From Isoetes engelmannii (taxonomy: Eukaryota > Streptophyta > Lycopodiopsida > Isoetales > Isoetaceae): 20,539 nt of DNA. Numbering within the stretch: position 1 is the first letter of the stretch; each line of letters starts with the position of its first letter. Of the stretch, positions 1 to 9,798 are shown piece by piece. The notes beneath the pieces are model-generated. The model was given only the letters and a program-made list of their open reading frames with translations. It was not told the DNA's origin and ran no database searches. The stretch spans positions 1-20,539 of the forward strand of contig JAANSK020281824.1 in NCBI GenBank assembly GCA_011763485.2, in the 5' to 3' direction. Position numbers and translations under genes: made by a program.

Positions 1-1218
1 AGGTTTTAACCCCAATTTGAGCCTAGTCTCAAGTTGGTTTCTTGCAGTTGACCTTTAAGCCAGGTTGAGGGTCAACACTTACCTCCTTAGCTTTCTAGTT
101 TATGTATTCAAGAAATTTATCGCGACGGCCAAGGCCGCCGCGAACATTTCTTTTGTCCAACCCACTGCAAAAGAACTCTTGTGCTAAGTCGAATAGATCT
201 CAGTTCTGGACATGCTTAAGATGCTTGACATGTTTTCAATAAATGGCTACATCGCAATGCTTAATGCTCATGATGGCTTGCCATTGATGGTAAGAGGTGA
301 TCCACTCGTTATTTTTAATGGCTCTTATGGTTCCCGCTTTCACGTTGACTCCCACCACAAAATTCCCACCTTTTATATCAGCCCTCTTTTCCAAATTTAT
401 TTTCTAACGAAAATGCCTTCAAGAAGCTCGAATGCACGAAATTTCAACAAAGTTAGCAAAAAATTCACGAAGCTTTTGGAACATCAAAACCTACATCAAT
501 ATGCCTGGGATATGACTCGTTAGAACTTTTCGATCTATTCTTCATGGACCTAAGCTATATTAACAACATGAAATGCTTTTAGGATAACTAACAAACCTTC
601 AGGACATTGCACGTGAAGCAATGTTTAAATTTGTATGTTTCTACAATTCATCCTATGTTTCACAATCATAAACCCCAAGTTGAATGCCAAGAATGAATTT
701 AAAATTTTACCCTGTCATGGATAGGAGATAGATACATGATGAAGCTCCTTCAAATGTGCAAGATCGAGAAATCCGTATTGAGATCTATGGATGTGCCTTT
801 AATGAACAAAAGTAATATTACAATATCGTTGGAGGTGAATGCCTATGAATATGATAATGACCCGGTAAAGTAATCGCGTAATTTCATGTTCAACACTATT
901 TGCACCAAGGGGGGAGTAAGTTGCAGTTTGGATAATGTTGCAAACCAAATTTGCTATTGAATCTTCCACTATGATATTGAAGCTTGAAGTTCATAAGGAT
1001 GTGAATTAGTGTCAAGAAGTTGAATAGTTTGTTTCATGTTTTAATTATCTGCTATTGTGTTGTTTCGTATGTTCATAGCATCGGCCATGTCCATTACATT
1101 TTTGTCAAGGATCGTAGGAAAGACCATCCACGCGTGTTCTGTTCATGAAGATGGTTATGAAAATGAATCGTCAATGACAGTTGCATTCTCTGCAACAAAC
1201 AGTGAATATAACATAGCT
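1..1218. other. Gene-poor AT-rich segment, nothing recognised
   Basis: The longest open frame here codes for about 103 residues (212-523, plus). It shows no motif, signal peptide or compositional sign of a real protein that I can recognise. A short G/C-rich patch (about 121-142) and a purine run near 908-917 stand out, but neither is tied to a gene. I see no RNA gene. The segment looks like decayed intergenic DNA. Confidence 0.5.
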
Positions 1219-1401
1219 AAATTTCAACTACATCTACATGGAAAATGCTAATGCAACAACAGCTAGATTCCAAGTACATCACATGATGGTTGTTTCAATT
1301 GGTCGACCAAAAATTTCAACCGCATGTACATGGAAAATGCTAATGCAACAACAACTAGATTCAAGTACATCACATGATGGTTGTTTCAATTGCTCGACCG
1401 A
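1219..1401. repeat. Tandem duplication, two ~92-bp units
   Basis: Unit 1 is 1219-1310 and unit 2 is 1311-1401. Both begin AAATTTCAAC and share an inner block running from ACATGGAAAATGCTAATG to TGTTTCAATTG. They differ at only a few positions plus a one-base gap in the ATTC(C)AAG stretch, so the duplication is fairly young compared with its surroundings. The overlapping short open frames on both strands are by-products of the repeat. Confidence 0.9.
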
Positions 1402-1731
1402 AAACTCGACAGAGAAGAACTTGGTATTTATGGTGGACTTTCCCTCATGCAACTTATAGGAAAAAAAAAACTTTGTCATCTGAAATGAAGCACAAAGGGA
1501 GCATCATGTTTGTCGTCAAATGAACTGTTCAGTTTGAGGCACTTTGTTTTTTGATATAATTTGACTTCTAGATTATGAAGTAACCTGAAGGTACATTTAC
1601 AACCATAAATATCATGAGATGCTTTCTCTGAAAATAAAGGGCAAAGGAACTTCACGATGTCTAAAGTAAGAAAGGAAATAAACTAAGACAAATGGTTTAA
1701 GGGAAATAGTAGACTACAAATATAAGTTTAC

Positions 1732-1826
1732 CTGCAGCATAACCAATATAGAAGGATGTTGCAAGAGCTCTATCAATTGACCCAATAGCCCATTTTGAGA
1801 AACCATCAAAGAAGAAGGCATTTCAC
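1732..1826 (-). pseudogene. Exon-like block b, unknown membrane-type protein
   Basis: Read on the minus strand, this 95-bp block lies between a possible acceptor (GCATGCAG at the high-coordinate side) and a strong donor (GCAG followed by GTAAAC at the low side). One frame reads NAFFFDGFSKWAIGSIDR and then ALATSFYIGYAAG, which looks like a real hydrophobic protein segment. In that frame a TGA lies just inside the acceptor. Joining it to the exon-like block at 1970-2055 in the phase its donor implies also runs into this stop. It may be the relic of a broken gene, or one splice site may be misjudged. I do not recognise the family. Confidence 0.3.
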
Positions 1827-1969
1827 CTGCATGCAAGCCAGCAATCAAAACTTTCTATTAATCAAAACTAGCATCATGAAATTGCAAATCCTTGTTTGCA
1901 TTTTCGTATTACATTGGGCCCTGCTAAAAGGAAATTCAAGTAGCACATGCATATGCACTTAGCACCTAC

Positions 1970-2055
1970 CTCGTTGGATCCCTTAGATCACCACCCATCC
2001 AAATACCAGCAGCACATGTTTGAGATCTTAATCCCATGCGCAGAAGCCATGCCTC
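1970..2055 (-). pseudogene. Exon-like block a, unknown protein
   Basis: On the minus strand an acceptor (CTCTATTAG) precedes an 86-bp open block that ends at a donor (ACGAG followed by GTAGGT). It encodes EAWLLRMGLRSQTCAAG followed by IWMGGDLRDPTR, with 28 full codons plus two bases. The composition is convincingly protein-like. It lies about 140 bp upstream, in the minus-strand sense, of the block at 1732-1826 and could belong to the same former gene, but the joined frame is interrupted. No family is assigned. Chance open reading over 86 bp remains possible. Confidence 0.3.
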
Positions 2056-2859
2056 CTAATAGAGATCATATCCATAAAGATGCCAATTGTTTGCTGTCAT
2101 TCTAGCATAAATAAAATGCACTTAGCACATGAGTAGATTTGGAAGAAACCATTATGTTTGGAATATTTACAGTTTAAGCAACATTGATCATTCACATGGT
2201 CTTTGCATTCACATGCATAACAAAAATGTCATAAACTGATGGCACACAACCAAATACAGGCATCACACTATTTATGTTCTATATATTAGCATATGTCTAA
2301 ATTACTCCAAAACTCTATGTACTTTCCTGCACTTACATGGGTATTTGAAGAACATGTAGAACTTGAATGCTTGCTTGAAATCAAGAGCATAACGTACACA
2401 TCATAAATGAGATAATCAACTGTGAAAGACAAACAGAACTTGCACAATGTTAAATACAATAAAACGTAGCCTGCACTAGGGCACATTGAGAAATATTTCA
2501 TGTGCAAGGAAGAAATCTGACCCACAGAATATGTAATTGCATTACAGTTCTATTTATAGCTATCCTATGTAATTTTCCTAAGGGATATGACATTCATAAC
2601 TTCACACTATAAAACCAAATTGGTATATCTATCAAAATACCCAATGTGTAGATTAGTTCTGCATCAGATATATTCCAGCCAATATTCCATCACTTCTATC
2701 TGTATGGTACATAATAATTGTCTTTTTCAAAGCATTCTAAATACAGACCAGCTTTTTCATGAGGCACAAGATAGATTGATAAAGGCATATCACTGTTCTC
2801 AGCTTGCACCTCAAAAGAAACACTTGATTTTTGAGGTGTATTTAGGTATATCATCCCTT
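2056..2859. other. Intergenic or former intronic DNA, nothing recognised
   Basis: Open frames of 79-121 codons occur here on both strands, but none has recognisable motifs or plausible composition. If the minus-strand exon-like blocks are real, this would be intron sequence of that broken gene. Confidence 0.4.
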
Positions 2860-2988
2860 GTAAAGGTGGGTTCAGTGGATTATCTTTGTCTGTTGAGATT
2901 TTATTCCTGCCTTTGCAATTATACATTATACTTGTACTTTGTGGCATATTGAATAGAGTTTGACGTCCTTCAAAAAAAAAAAAAAAAA
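2860..2988 (+). mobile_element. 3' end of a poly(A)-tailed LINE (or SINE derived from one)
   Basis: The segment ends in CGTCCTTC (2964-2971) followed directly by a run of 17 A (2972-2988). The same CGTCCTTCAA signature, preceded by an AT-rich AATA...AGTTT stretch, ends the L1-type LINE at 9427-9436. A long A-run directly after a shared 3' signature is the mark of target-primed insertion. No coding part is recognised upstream, so it is either a short 5'-truncated insertion or a SINE sharing the tail. The left boundary is a guess, and I found no convincing target-site duplication. Confidence 0.45.
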
Positions 2989-3343
2989 GTCAATCAACTA
3001 TTTCCTTCTAGATAAATGGTAAGATATTACAGGGCTTCTACAATTTAGATGTCAGTTCAGCACATGAAAAGTAGTCTTATATCCATCTGCATGTCCAGCC
3101 AACAAAAAGAAGGCAATCTTGACTTGGAATCACGAATCAATCATCTGACATCCACAATAACACAAGAGAACTTATGCATACCATGGAATGCTTGTAATGC
3201 TGCATATAGAATGATCCGTTGCAGACGCAGCTCCACGATTCAAGAGTAGGAGCAATGGCAGGAGCTATGAGCTTTTATATGCCCATGGATTCGTGAATTT
3301 GTGGTGTAGAAACACCTGGGCCGTCGCCACCGGAGGAAGATGA
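2989..3343. other. Intergenic stretch with a minus-strand TATA-like box
   Basis: No coding region is supported. On the minus strand TATAAAA (3273-3279 on the plus coordinates) sits in a plausible promoter spacing. About 70 bp further down on that strand lies an ATG (near 3208-3210) whose short frame meets a possible donor (ATGGTATGC). This could be the start of the former minus-strand gene whose exon-like blocks lie at 1732-2055, which would make it divergent from the PsbP-domain gene. The link is speculative. Confidence 0.2.
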
Positions 3344-3450
3344 CTTCGTTTTACTGGCCCCCTTTGACGTGCACAGATCTCAGCCCTTGATTTTATAGAT
3401 TGTGTGGTCTGGATTTATGCCACGTCAAAGAGGGGGCCGGTAAAACGAAG
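3344..3450. repeat. Foldback inverted repeat (MITE-like), ~28-30-bp arms
   Basis: The left arm (3344-3371, starting CTTCGTTTTACTGGCCCC) and right arm (3421-3450, ending CCGGTAAAACGAAG) are reverse complements with one mismatch and a 2-nt length difference in a C/G run. About 49 bp lie between them. The size and arms fit a small non-autonomous DNA transposon or a foldback element. I could not identify flanking target duplications, so the superfamily is open. It lies 590-700 bp upstream of the PsbP-domain gene, and its tips carry ACGT cores (GACGTG / CACGTC). Confidence 0.75.
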
Positions 3451-3796
3451 GTGTCCCGCACGCCGCGCAATCGGCTGCAATTCCTTGGTGTCCAAGTTAT
3501 AGACGTGGCACACTCTGCCGCAATTAGATTGCAGCGGAGAAGAACAAAAAAGGAAAAAGAAAAATGATAGAATCATTTTTATATGTTTAGATAAAATCAT
3601 GCATAACCTGGACCCAGTTCTTTGACAGATCTATATCTCGGCACCACGTCATTTCCCGAAAAAATGAGGCACATGAACCTGTGAGCCATTTTGGCAGTGC
3701 AGATTTTTGACACCAACATAGCACTACCACAGCGAGAAGAACGGGCGGGAGAAGAACGGGGTGACCTGCAGAGTTACCTGGAATAGCCAGTTTAGG
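3451..3796. other. Distal upstream region of the PsbP-domain gene
   Basis: No gene is seen. A short direct repeat GAGAAGAACGGG occurs at 3734-3745 and again at 3749-3760. The stretch is locally G/C-richer than its surroundings around 3445-3540. Confidence 0.4.
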
Positions 3797-4039
3797 CCAA
3801 TCATAAAGCATATCCAAATATATGCTGGCATATTATGCCCTATACCCACACAAACGAGGATTTGGCCTTAGGGCAACCCAAAAACTCGCTTCTATCTATC
3901 CGTCTTTGCTCTCCCTAAAATTAGGGATCCACCACTTGGTGACTGGTGATATCGGGGCCGTATTACTCCTTATCATGACACGTATTTTTTACGTGGCAAG
4001 TTTTAATATGCATCTAACATCACCGAAGATTTCAATAGT
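3797..4039 (+). promoter_or_regulatory. Putative promoter of the PsbP-domain gene
   Basis: A CCAAT box lies at 3797-3801. Two ACGT-core motifs lie close to the gene: CACGTA at 3979-3984 and ACGTGGC at 3991-3997, the latter matching the G-box/ABRE-type core found in many light- and ABA-responsive plant promoters. An AT-rich TTTTAATA (4001-4008) is the nearest TATA-like sequence, about 30 bp before the ATG. Motif matches alone do not prove function, and the transcription start is not known. Confidence 0.35.
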
Positions 4040-4819
4040 ATGGCGATGGCAACGGCAAGCGGCCTCTCAGCTCCTCAAACCCTTTCGCCACTTTATCACA
4101 AACCCAACAAATTCCCGCCGTCTCTGATCAGGGCATGCTGCAAATCAGCTCATATTCAAACAGTTAATTCTGTACAGGCAAATCCCTTTTCATTGGTTTC
4201 CATTGCAGCCAAGGCAGCAACAGGGGTAGCGGCAGCCTTTCTGATAGCCGGAGCTCCGGCATGGGCAGCCGAAGACGCCCCTTTTCAGACCTATTTTGGA
4301 ACGGCAGCCAGCGCTTCAAGCTATGGCGGCTATGGCGGAAATACGAGCAAAAAAGATGCGGCAGAATACATTTACGATGTGCCCCAGGGTTGGAAAGAAA
4401 GGCAGATCTCCAAGATCGAGAAAGGAACGAACGGCACAGACAGCGAATTTTACAACCCTAAGAAGAAAACAGAGAAGGTTTATGTTACTTACCTTGCAGG
4501 GATCAGAAAATTAGGGCCAAAGGATAATGTTTTGAATGATCTTGCTTTGTCTGATGTGAGCTTACAGGATATGTTATCAATGGCAGATAGCATTGATTCT
4601 AAAGATAAAAGTGATGAAAATGGTCAGTTGTATTATGATTTTGAGATAGACAGTCCAGTTGCACATAGTTTGATCTCTGTTACATGTGCCAAGAATAAGC
4701 TGTATGCTCATTTTGTTAAAGCCCCTGTTGCTGAATGGAACCGTGATCAGGAAATTCTGAGGCATATTCATCAGTCTTTTGGTACTGTTGGAGCCCCTTC
4801 ACCAGTGGCTTCCCGTTAG
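4040..4819 (+). CDS. PPD6: PsbP-domain protein of the thylakoid lumen (PPD6-like, ~20 kDa mature)
   Basis: An intact single-exon gene of 259 codons. Residues 1-50 are rich in Ser, Ala and basic residues, as in a chloroplast transit peptide. Residues 54-76 form a hydrophobic lumen-transfer segment ending in APAWA, with likely cleavage before AEDA at 77. That leaves about 183 residues (near 20 kDa). No twin-Arg precedes the hydrophobic core, so Sec-type rather than Tat-type transfer is my inference. The mature part has the PsbP/Mog1-like fold signature: FQTYFGTAAS, YGGYGGN, DAAEYIYDVPQGWKE, EKGTNGTDSEFYNPKKK and SVTCAKNKLYAHFV. As I recall them, these match plant PPD6 (lumenal 20 kDa protein, At3g56650) better than the oxygen-evolving PsbP itself. 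The start has A at -3 and G at +4. Only one Cys (216) is in the mature chain. The exact role of PPD6 is unsettled. The family call is firm, the subfamily less so. Confidence 0.9.
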   Translation: MAMATASGLSAPQTLSPLYHKPNKFPPSLIRACCKSAHIQTVNSVQANPFSLVSIAAKAATGVAAAFLIAGAPAWAAEDAPFQTYFGTAASASSYGGYGGNTSKKDAAEYIYDVPQGWKERQISKIEKGTNGTDSEFYNPKKKTEKVYVTYLAGIRKLGPKDNVLNDLALSDVSLQDMLSMADSIDSKDKSDENGQLYYDFEIDSPVAHSLISVTCAKNKLYAHFVKAPVAEWNRDQEILRHIHQSFGTVGAPSPVASR

Positions 4820-6525
4820 TTTTTCACATGGTGCCTACATTCTCACATTCCAAAGGTTTCACTGCAAATTTATGTGCATGTTCTTCCCTTATAATGGTAT
4901 GAAGAACTATACATTATCTACAGTAATCATTTGTATAGGTTGTCACATGTGCTATTCTAGAGCTGGAAACAAGGAATGCTAATACATTTTAGTGCTTCCA
5001 ATTCAAATAATTCGTTACCCATAGTTAATCAATTAATCTTGCTGATGCACATTCTACTTTCAAAACAACATAAGGCCCTGGCGAGCAAGGCGTAATGGCC
5101 TCCCTTGGGCCATTGGTCCACGTAATAATGAGTGGAGAGGGCTCTTACGAACATGATGTGGCTACTGTCTTATTGTATGAGATAATTGTTTGTTACGTTT
5201 ATGGTGGTGGATGAATTTTTAGATAGTGTCGTAATTGGCAGTAATAGCCATTCCCCTTCCCCATTATTATGTAACTGCCAGTTGAATATACCATGAGCTG
5301 CACACGCCATTAGATGGGATGCTCTGGTACTAGTTATGTTAAATACATAAGAAACGCAAATTAATTGTTCACAAGCTCCAGAAGTTGAAATTGATGAAAC
5401 TGAAGGAAAAAGACAGAGAAGGCATTCACGCAATAGATTAGGGCCGAAGTTCTGAAAATTTATGTGAGAATTTGAAGTGACCTTTATCGAACTACCTATC
5501 AATTTGTTGTTGATATTCCCTTAACCGGCAGCATTGTTGATCCATGGGATCACATGGCCTGGTTATCAAAGGTAATCGATCATTCTTGGCCTATTTAGCA
5601 AGATAAACTTACCCCTTGCCGGTTTATCAAATCAACGATCATCTTGAAGCAGATCGAGTGGTATATCGGAGTCATAAATGAACCCAAACAAACTAGCATA
5701 TGTCCTGAGAGACGACTAGACTGCTGTTAGTTAAGCAAACTCAAACTTCAAGAACACAGCTCCAATGAAATGGTTAAGTATCACACTAGGTAATATTTAA
5801 TGCAACATCATTATTCCATATACAGTCAATACACAAATCACTATGGTTACAGTACACTCTCAATCCACTAGAATCATCAAACACTTATTTGAACTCAACA
5901 ACTTCTCATATTTCAATGGTAATCTCATAAGGGATTAATTTAATATTAAAGCAATGCTCAACCATTAACCATTGAACGTCATGTTACTGTAGCAAATAAC
6001 CATGACACTGTAGCATCGGGTCTATACCTTAACTTCTCCTTCTATTTGATCAAGATCCAGCTCACCAAATAACGAGCCAGACCATACAGGGATTTATAGA
6101 TCAGCACTGTGAACAAAATGGGTAAGTCTGGAGAGTTCCGACGCCCTGGGCTGGCCGTGCGGATCATAGCCTTCTTGGCTAGTTTCTACTTGACCGAACA
6201 AGGTCTCCAAAGAGGAATTCAAACTTCCTAATAATAATTTCCCTCCCATACCAGGTAATAGTGATATACCATGGTATTCACATTATAAAATTAATTAAGT
6301 GATGACCATGGTCGACCTTAGGTATTTTACCTTCTCCTTTGCTTCCATCATTACTTATCAACCATGAATTGTTCTAATGCACATACACAGGATCTCTATT
6401 CAACCCAACCTGTATAACCCTGCTGAGTTCTCAGTGCAATATACTGTGCATGCAAGTCATATTAATCTGATAATTACAACACCCTCCCATCAAGTAATAT
6501 CACTTGCAAATGAAAGATATCAATA
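4820..6525. other. Gene-poor spacer downstream of the PsbP-domain gene
   Basis: No coding region is supported; open frames up to about 110 codons on the minus strand (5170-5502) lack motifs. No canonical AATAAA lies just after the gene, so its 3' end cannot be set. A small hairpin AATGGCC/GGCCATT with a 7-nt loop lies at 5094-5114. A short stretch near 6118-6230 reads GKSGEFRRPGLAVRIIAF on the plus strand and looks somewhat protein-like, but it has no splice or family support. Confidence 0.45.
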
Positions 6526-6645
6526 AAAGTCTCTCCCATCATTGAATAATTTCTGGAGCTGCTATTCATCGAACTGAATATGTTTAAAGTCCCTCCCATC
6601 ATTGAATAATTTCTGCAGCTGCTATTCATCAACCTGAACATGTTT
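6526..6645. repeat. Tandem duplication, two 60-bp units
   Basis: Units 6526-6585 and 6586-6645 both run from AAAGT(C/T)..CTCCCATC to ATGTTT and differ at about five of 60 positions. No reading frame or regulatory meaning is evident. Confidence 0.9.
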
Positions 6646-6925
6646 AACTGATAGTATTAACTTACATGTCTCTGAAATTAGCCTTAGTTGCAATATAAGG
6701 TCCTTTACACTTTTAAATTGATGAATCAATTATATTTGTTTAGCAGACTTGATTAAAAGGAGCTGCAAGGATTGTTACAATTCTAGCCTATCCACGTGTC
6801 TAACACCTCATCAAAATGTTGAGGTGGCTAAATATTGCCGGTTAGCTTGTTTATTTTCTGATCCTGCGGCTAGGGAAATTGGAAATTTTCTTGGAATTCA
6901 CCTTTGTATCCTTCCGTCCACATTG

Positions 6926-7012
6926 CATGGTCCTCTGTCTGGTTTGCTGAGAAAACAAGCCAAGAAAGCTACGTTACGTTGAGATGCTGGCTTTTTGGAT
7001 CCATTTCTATAT
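6926..7012 (+). repeat. Dispersed repeat, copy 1 (partner at 9799-9885)
   Basis: About 87 bp from CATGGTCCTCTGTCTGG to CTATAT is roughly 85% identical to 9799-9885. In one shared frame both copies read WSS(V/I)W..EKT(S/C)QESYVTLR followed by WL(F/Y)GS. In another both read HGPLSG.LRK.AKKA and end in a stop. Both frames show similar conservation, so I cannot say which, if either, is coding. It could be a duplicated exon relic or part of an unrecognised repeat family. Confidence 0.6.
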
Positions 7013-8045
7013 CTTTTAATATCATCTCTTAATGTGAAACTCTGTGTAAAGAGTAGAACCTTTACCGTCCCTGCAAGAAGCAGATATTATGCGGGACAGA
7101 GCAGCTGTCGGACCTTAAGGTATGTGGCTGCGGCTTTTTCTTGCAGATAATATATTATTTTAAGCAAGCTTGATTTGCAAGATTGCTTTCAGATAGGGCT
7201 AATTTTCCACAGAATCAACAAAATTTCATTGCAACACTCTTCTCGTCGGTCAAAATAATCTCATTTATGATGGCAATGGAGATAAAAATCAATACCGGCG
7301 ATTTTAAATACTGCTCCAAACAATCCTTTTGTCGAATGGCTACGTTTGCGACAAGGGCAAGCAAGCAGGTTTTGTAGCAAATGCAGCATCAACATATTTC
7401 ATATTTTGAGGGCATACTTCATTTGTGCCTCTGCTGCTTCATGATATGGGGTAAAAAGGGCCGGAAGTACACCCTCTTAGCCAGTGTTGATTTTCGTGGC
7501 TATTTATCGCAAAATTGCTATATTTTTGAATTTTTAAAAAAATTGCCACTATGCTTAGTAGCCTTCCTTCAGTAAGAATATATGATCAATTAACCAAAAT
7601 TTTATGGAGAAGCCTTCTCGCTTCTACTATATTCGCCAATTATATGACTTAGTGAAAGAGCTTTTTCGCCTCTCTATCAACAATCACAATCTCTAACAGA
7701 TCACTTACTTCAAAACCATTGAGCTATTAATTCTATATAGCCGAGGAGTTTAGGGATGAAGGTTTTGAATTTGTATTTGTGTCATGCTTATGCCTTAAAT
7801 GTCTATAGAACATGATAAAGTCCACATCATGCCTTTACCATGGGATACATCCATATTTAATAGAATCACCAAAACAAATGATAGTGACACTTATATGTGT
7901 CATTATGTTACACTCCTGACAACAATGCTATGGTAAGATTTTAGACATCACCACAAGTACTACACAAACACTTTTAGTGATTACCATTTATCGCCACATG
8001 CATTACACAAATTCTTAATTGGGCAAAACCTATCACCTTCCAAAA
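7013..8045. other. Spacer, nothing recognised
   Basis: No gene is supported. Open frames at 7183-7377 and 7381-7575 are short and have no motif. Near 7060-7150 there are donor- and acceptor-like strings (AAGGTATGTGG, TTCTTGCAG) around a short open stretch, too weak to call an exon. Confidence 0.45.
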
Positions 8046-8150
8046 AAATTTCGAATCTAAAATTATCGCGAAAGTAGTGATACCCAGATTATGGTATTAT
8101 ACTATAACCTGGGTATCACTACTTTGGCGATAATTTTAGATTCAAAATTT
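8046..8150. repeat. Near-perfect 105-bp foldback hairpin (MITE or small-RNA hairpin candidate)
   Basis: The arms 8046-8095 and 8101-8150 are reverse complements over 50 bp with four mismatches, one of which would be a G:U pair in RNA. The loop is only 5 nt (ATTAT). The outer 42 bp of each arm (8046-8087 and 8109-8150) match at 40 of 42 positions, sharing AGTAGTGATACCCAG and its complement. It is AT-rich, lies in no gene and has no obvious target duplication. A non-autonomous DNA transposon remnant is the simplest reading. Such near-perfect foldbacks are also a known source of plant small RNAs. Confidence 0.85.
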
Positions 8151-8719
8151 AATAGTGCCATTAAAATCATCACTGCTCTTGGTGTTTATTCCAAGATATG
8201 CTTAGTATGTCCTTTTATGCAGCTCTAGGAATCCATGCCTAAGAACAAAAATAAAGTCTTGACATTGAGATTGATAGAATTATATCAAGCAGGTTATAGT
8301 TGTCTTCTATTTAGTTTAAGTTTTGTATATTAAGCATTCTAATCCTTCTATTTCCATTTTACAGGTTGTGATAAGCATTTTTAAAGAAGCATCAAGGAGA
8401 AGGCCATTGCAAAACCTTTAAGGTAATAATAACTATTTGTATTGGCTAGGACTTACATCCTCCAGTTGCTCCACCAGAAGTCTTTGGAACATCAAAAAAT
8501 AGAAAACTGTTTGAGATGCTACTACGGTATTCTTGTTTATGACTAGTAAGCAGGTAACATTTGGAATGAGGGAAGATACTTTGGCATTATGCCCAATGTC
8601 TAGAAAAAACAGTTACACTAATGTCTTCTGACTTTAAAGAAACTGACAGTTGCAAGGCTTAGGTTTTGCAATGAAAAAAAAGGCAAGCTAATCTACGGAT
8701 TGACATGGCTAGATTACTA
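8151..8719. other. Spacer, nothing firm
   Basis: No gene or repeat could be identified. Part of the right side may be degraded upstream sequence of the L1-type LINE that becomes recognisable after about 8720, but no reverse-transcriptase motif is visible. Confidence 0.4.
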
Positions 8720-9440
8720 CATGTAGGAGGATGTTGCAGATAATATTCCCTTGCCACCTAACTTGGAGGATGAGCATGTGTGGATACTTATAGAAGATAT
8801 TTCTTCGGGAAAGCAATTTGTTCAAGTTTGTTTTAGGCATCTCACATTGCATCCTCTTCTTCCTCCATCGACATAATGGCAGTTCCTGAAGCAAAGCACA
8901 TTTTGGTTTGGCCTAGAGCGTGGGACAAGAACGCTATACCAAAACAATCAGTTCTTTTGTGGAAAGTTGTGCATAGAGCATTGAGAACTAATGTTCAAGT
9001 TCACTCCTTCAAGCCAGCTATCAGCCCTCGGTGTCCAATTTGCAGAGATGTACCTGAATCAATTGAGCATTGTTTTGTACTTTGTAGAGACCTCTACCCC
9101 ATCTCGTCAGCTATACACTCTTCCTTTCGTACTCGCCTCACGACTCAGCAAATTCTCTTGGGCATCTTCCTTAATAGATAGCCTCCCTTCAAGAAGTGGG
9201 TGTTTAATATCTGCAAGGGTCTGGTTTGCTGGGTGATTTGATGCCATCTGGTCTTTAGAGGTTTGAACATTCCTTCCGCGGGCATCTACCAAGAGAATAA
9301 AATCCCGTCGACATGATCAGTTCTTGGCTTTGAAGTTACATCCGGATGTCAGGGATGAGGTCTGGGGTTATACCTTCCTTGACTTCGCATCGTAATAGCA
9401 CCATCGTATTAATATAAAGTTTCTTTCGTCCTTCAAACAA
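8720..9440 (+). mobile_element. L1-type LINE, 3' part (5'-truncated, decayed)
   Basis: The core is an open stretch of 101 codons (8876-9181) with the zf-RVT domain that ends plant L1-type ORF2 proteins: PKQSVLLWKVVHRALRTN, then a CPIC pair, then EHCFVLC, giving a Cys-Cys-His-Cys zinc motif. Upstream (about 8735-8875) a shifted frame still reads like ORF2 sequence (IPLPPNLEDEHVWILIEDIS). The 3' untranslated part ends in CGTCCTTCAAACAAAAACAA near 9427-9446, an eroded A-rich tail. No reverse transcriptase or endonuclease part is seen, and the frame is broken by several shifts and stops. The left edge is approximate. Confidence 0.75.
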
Positions 9441-9458
9441 AAACAAGGCAAGCTATGA

Positions 9459-9540
9459 CCATGTACCTGTATTTCAAAACAATTTCAGAAGTATGTCCCC
9501 CATGTACCTGTATTTAGAAAGAGTCTCAGAAATATATTCA
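9459..9540. repeat. Short tandem duplication, two 41-bp units
   Basis: Units 9459-9499 and about 9500-9540 both begin CCATGTACCTGTATTT and continue with related TCAGAA.TAT blocks. They lie just downstream of the L1-type 3' end. Confidence 0.7.
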
Positions 9541-9798
9541 GTTTTTTCTTTGGCAGCTGCAAACCTTAACAGTGTAGCATAGGTTCCAAGCTACAGGTCT
9601 CAATGTCCTTCCATGAGAGGCCCTCATGCGTTCTATAATGGTGAAATGTATCCACAAAGCTAATAATGTGCTCCTTATTTCCATGTACAATATTAATATG
9701 CTCAATCTGATATCTAGTCTTCGGTGTGTCCCTGAAAGTGTCATTTGCTCATTCATTTGTAGAGCCAGTCTTTATAGCACCACAGAAACCACAGACGC

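Noticed and set aside
212-523. 103-codon open frame on the plus strand.
   Set aside because: No motif or family resemblance, and length within chance for this much sequence.
905-920. Purine run resembling the polypurine tract of an LTR element.
   Set aside because: No paired terminal repeats, primer-binding site or retroelement protein could be recognised nearby.
2286-2952. Several overlapping 79-121-codon open frames on both strands.
   Set aside because: They overlap one another and the LINE-type tail, have biased composition and lack domains.
4261-4514. Alternative frames of 66-72 codons inside the PsbP-domain gene.
   Set aside because: Shadows of the real frame; the main frame carries the transit peptide and all PsbP-family motifs.
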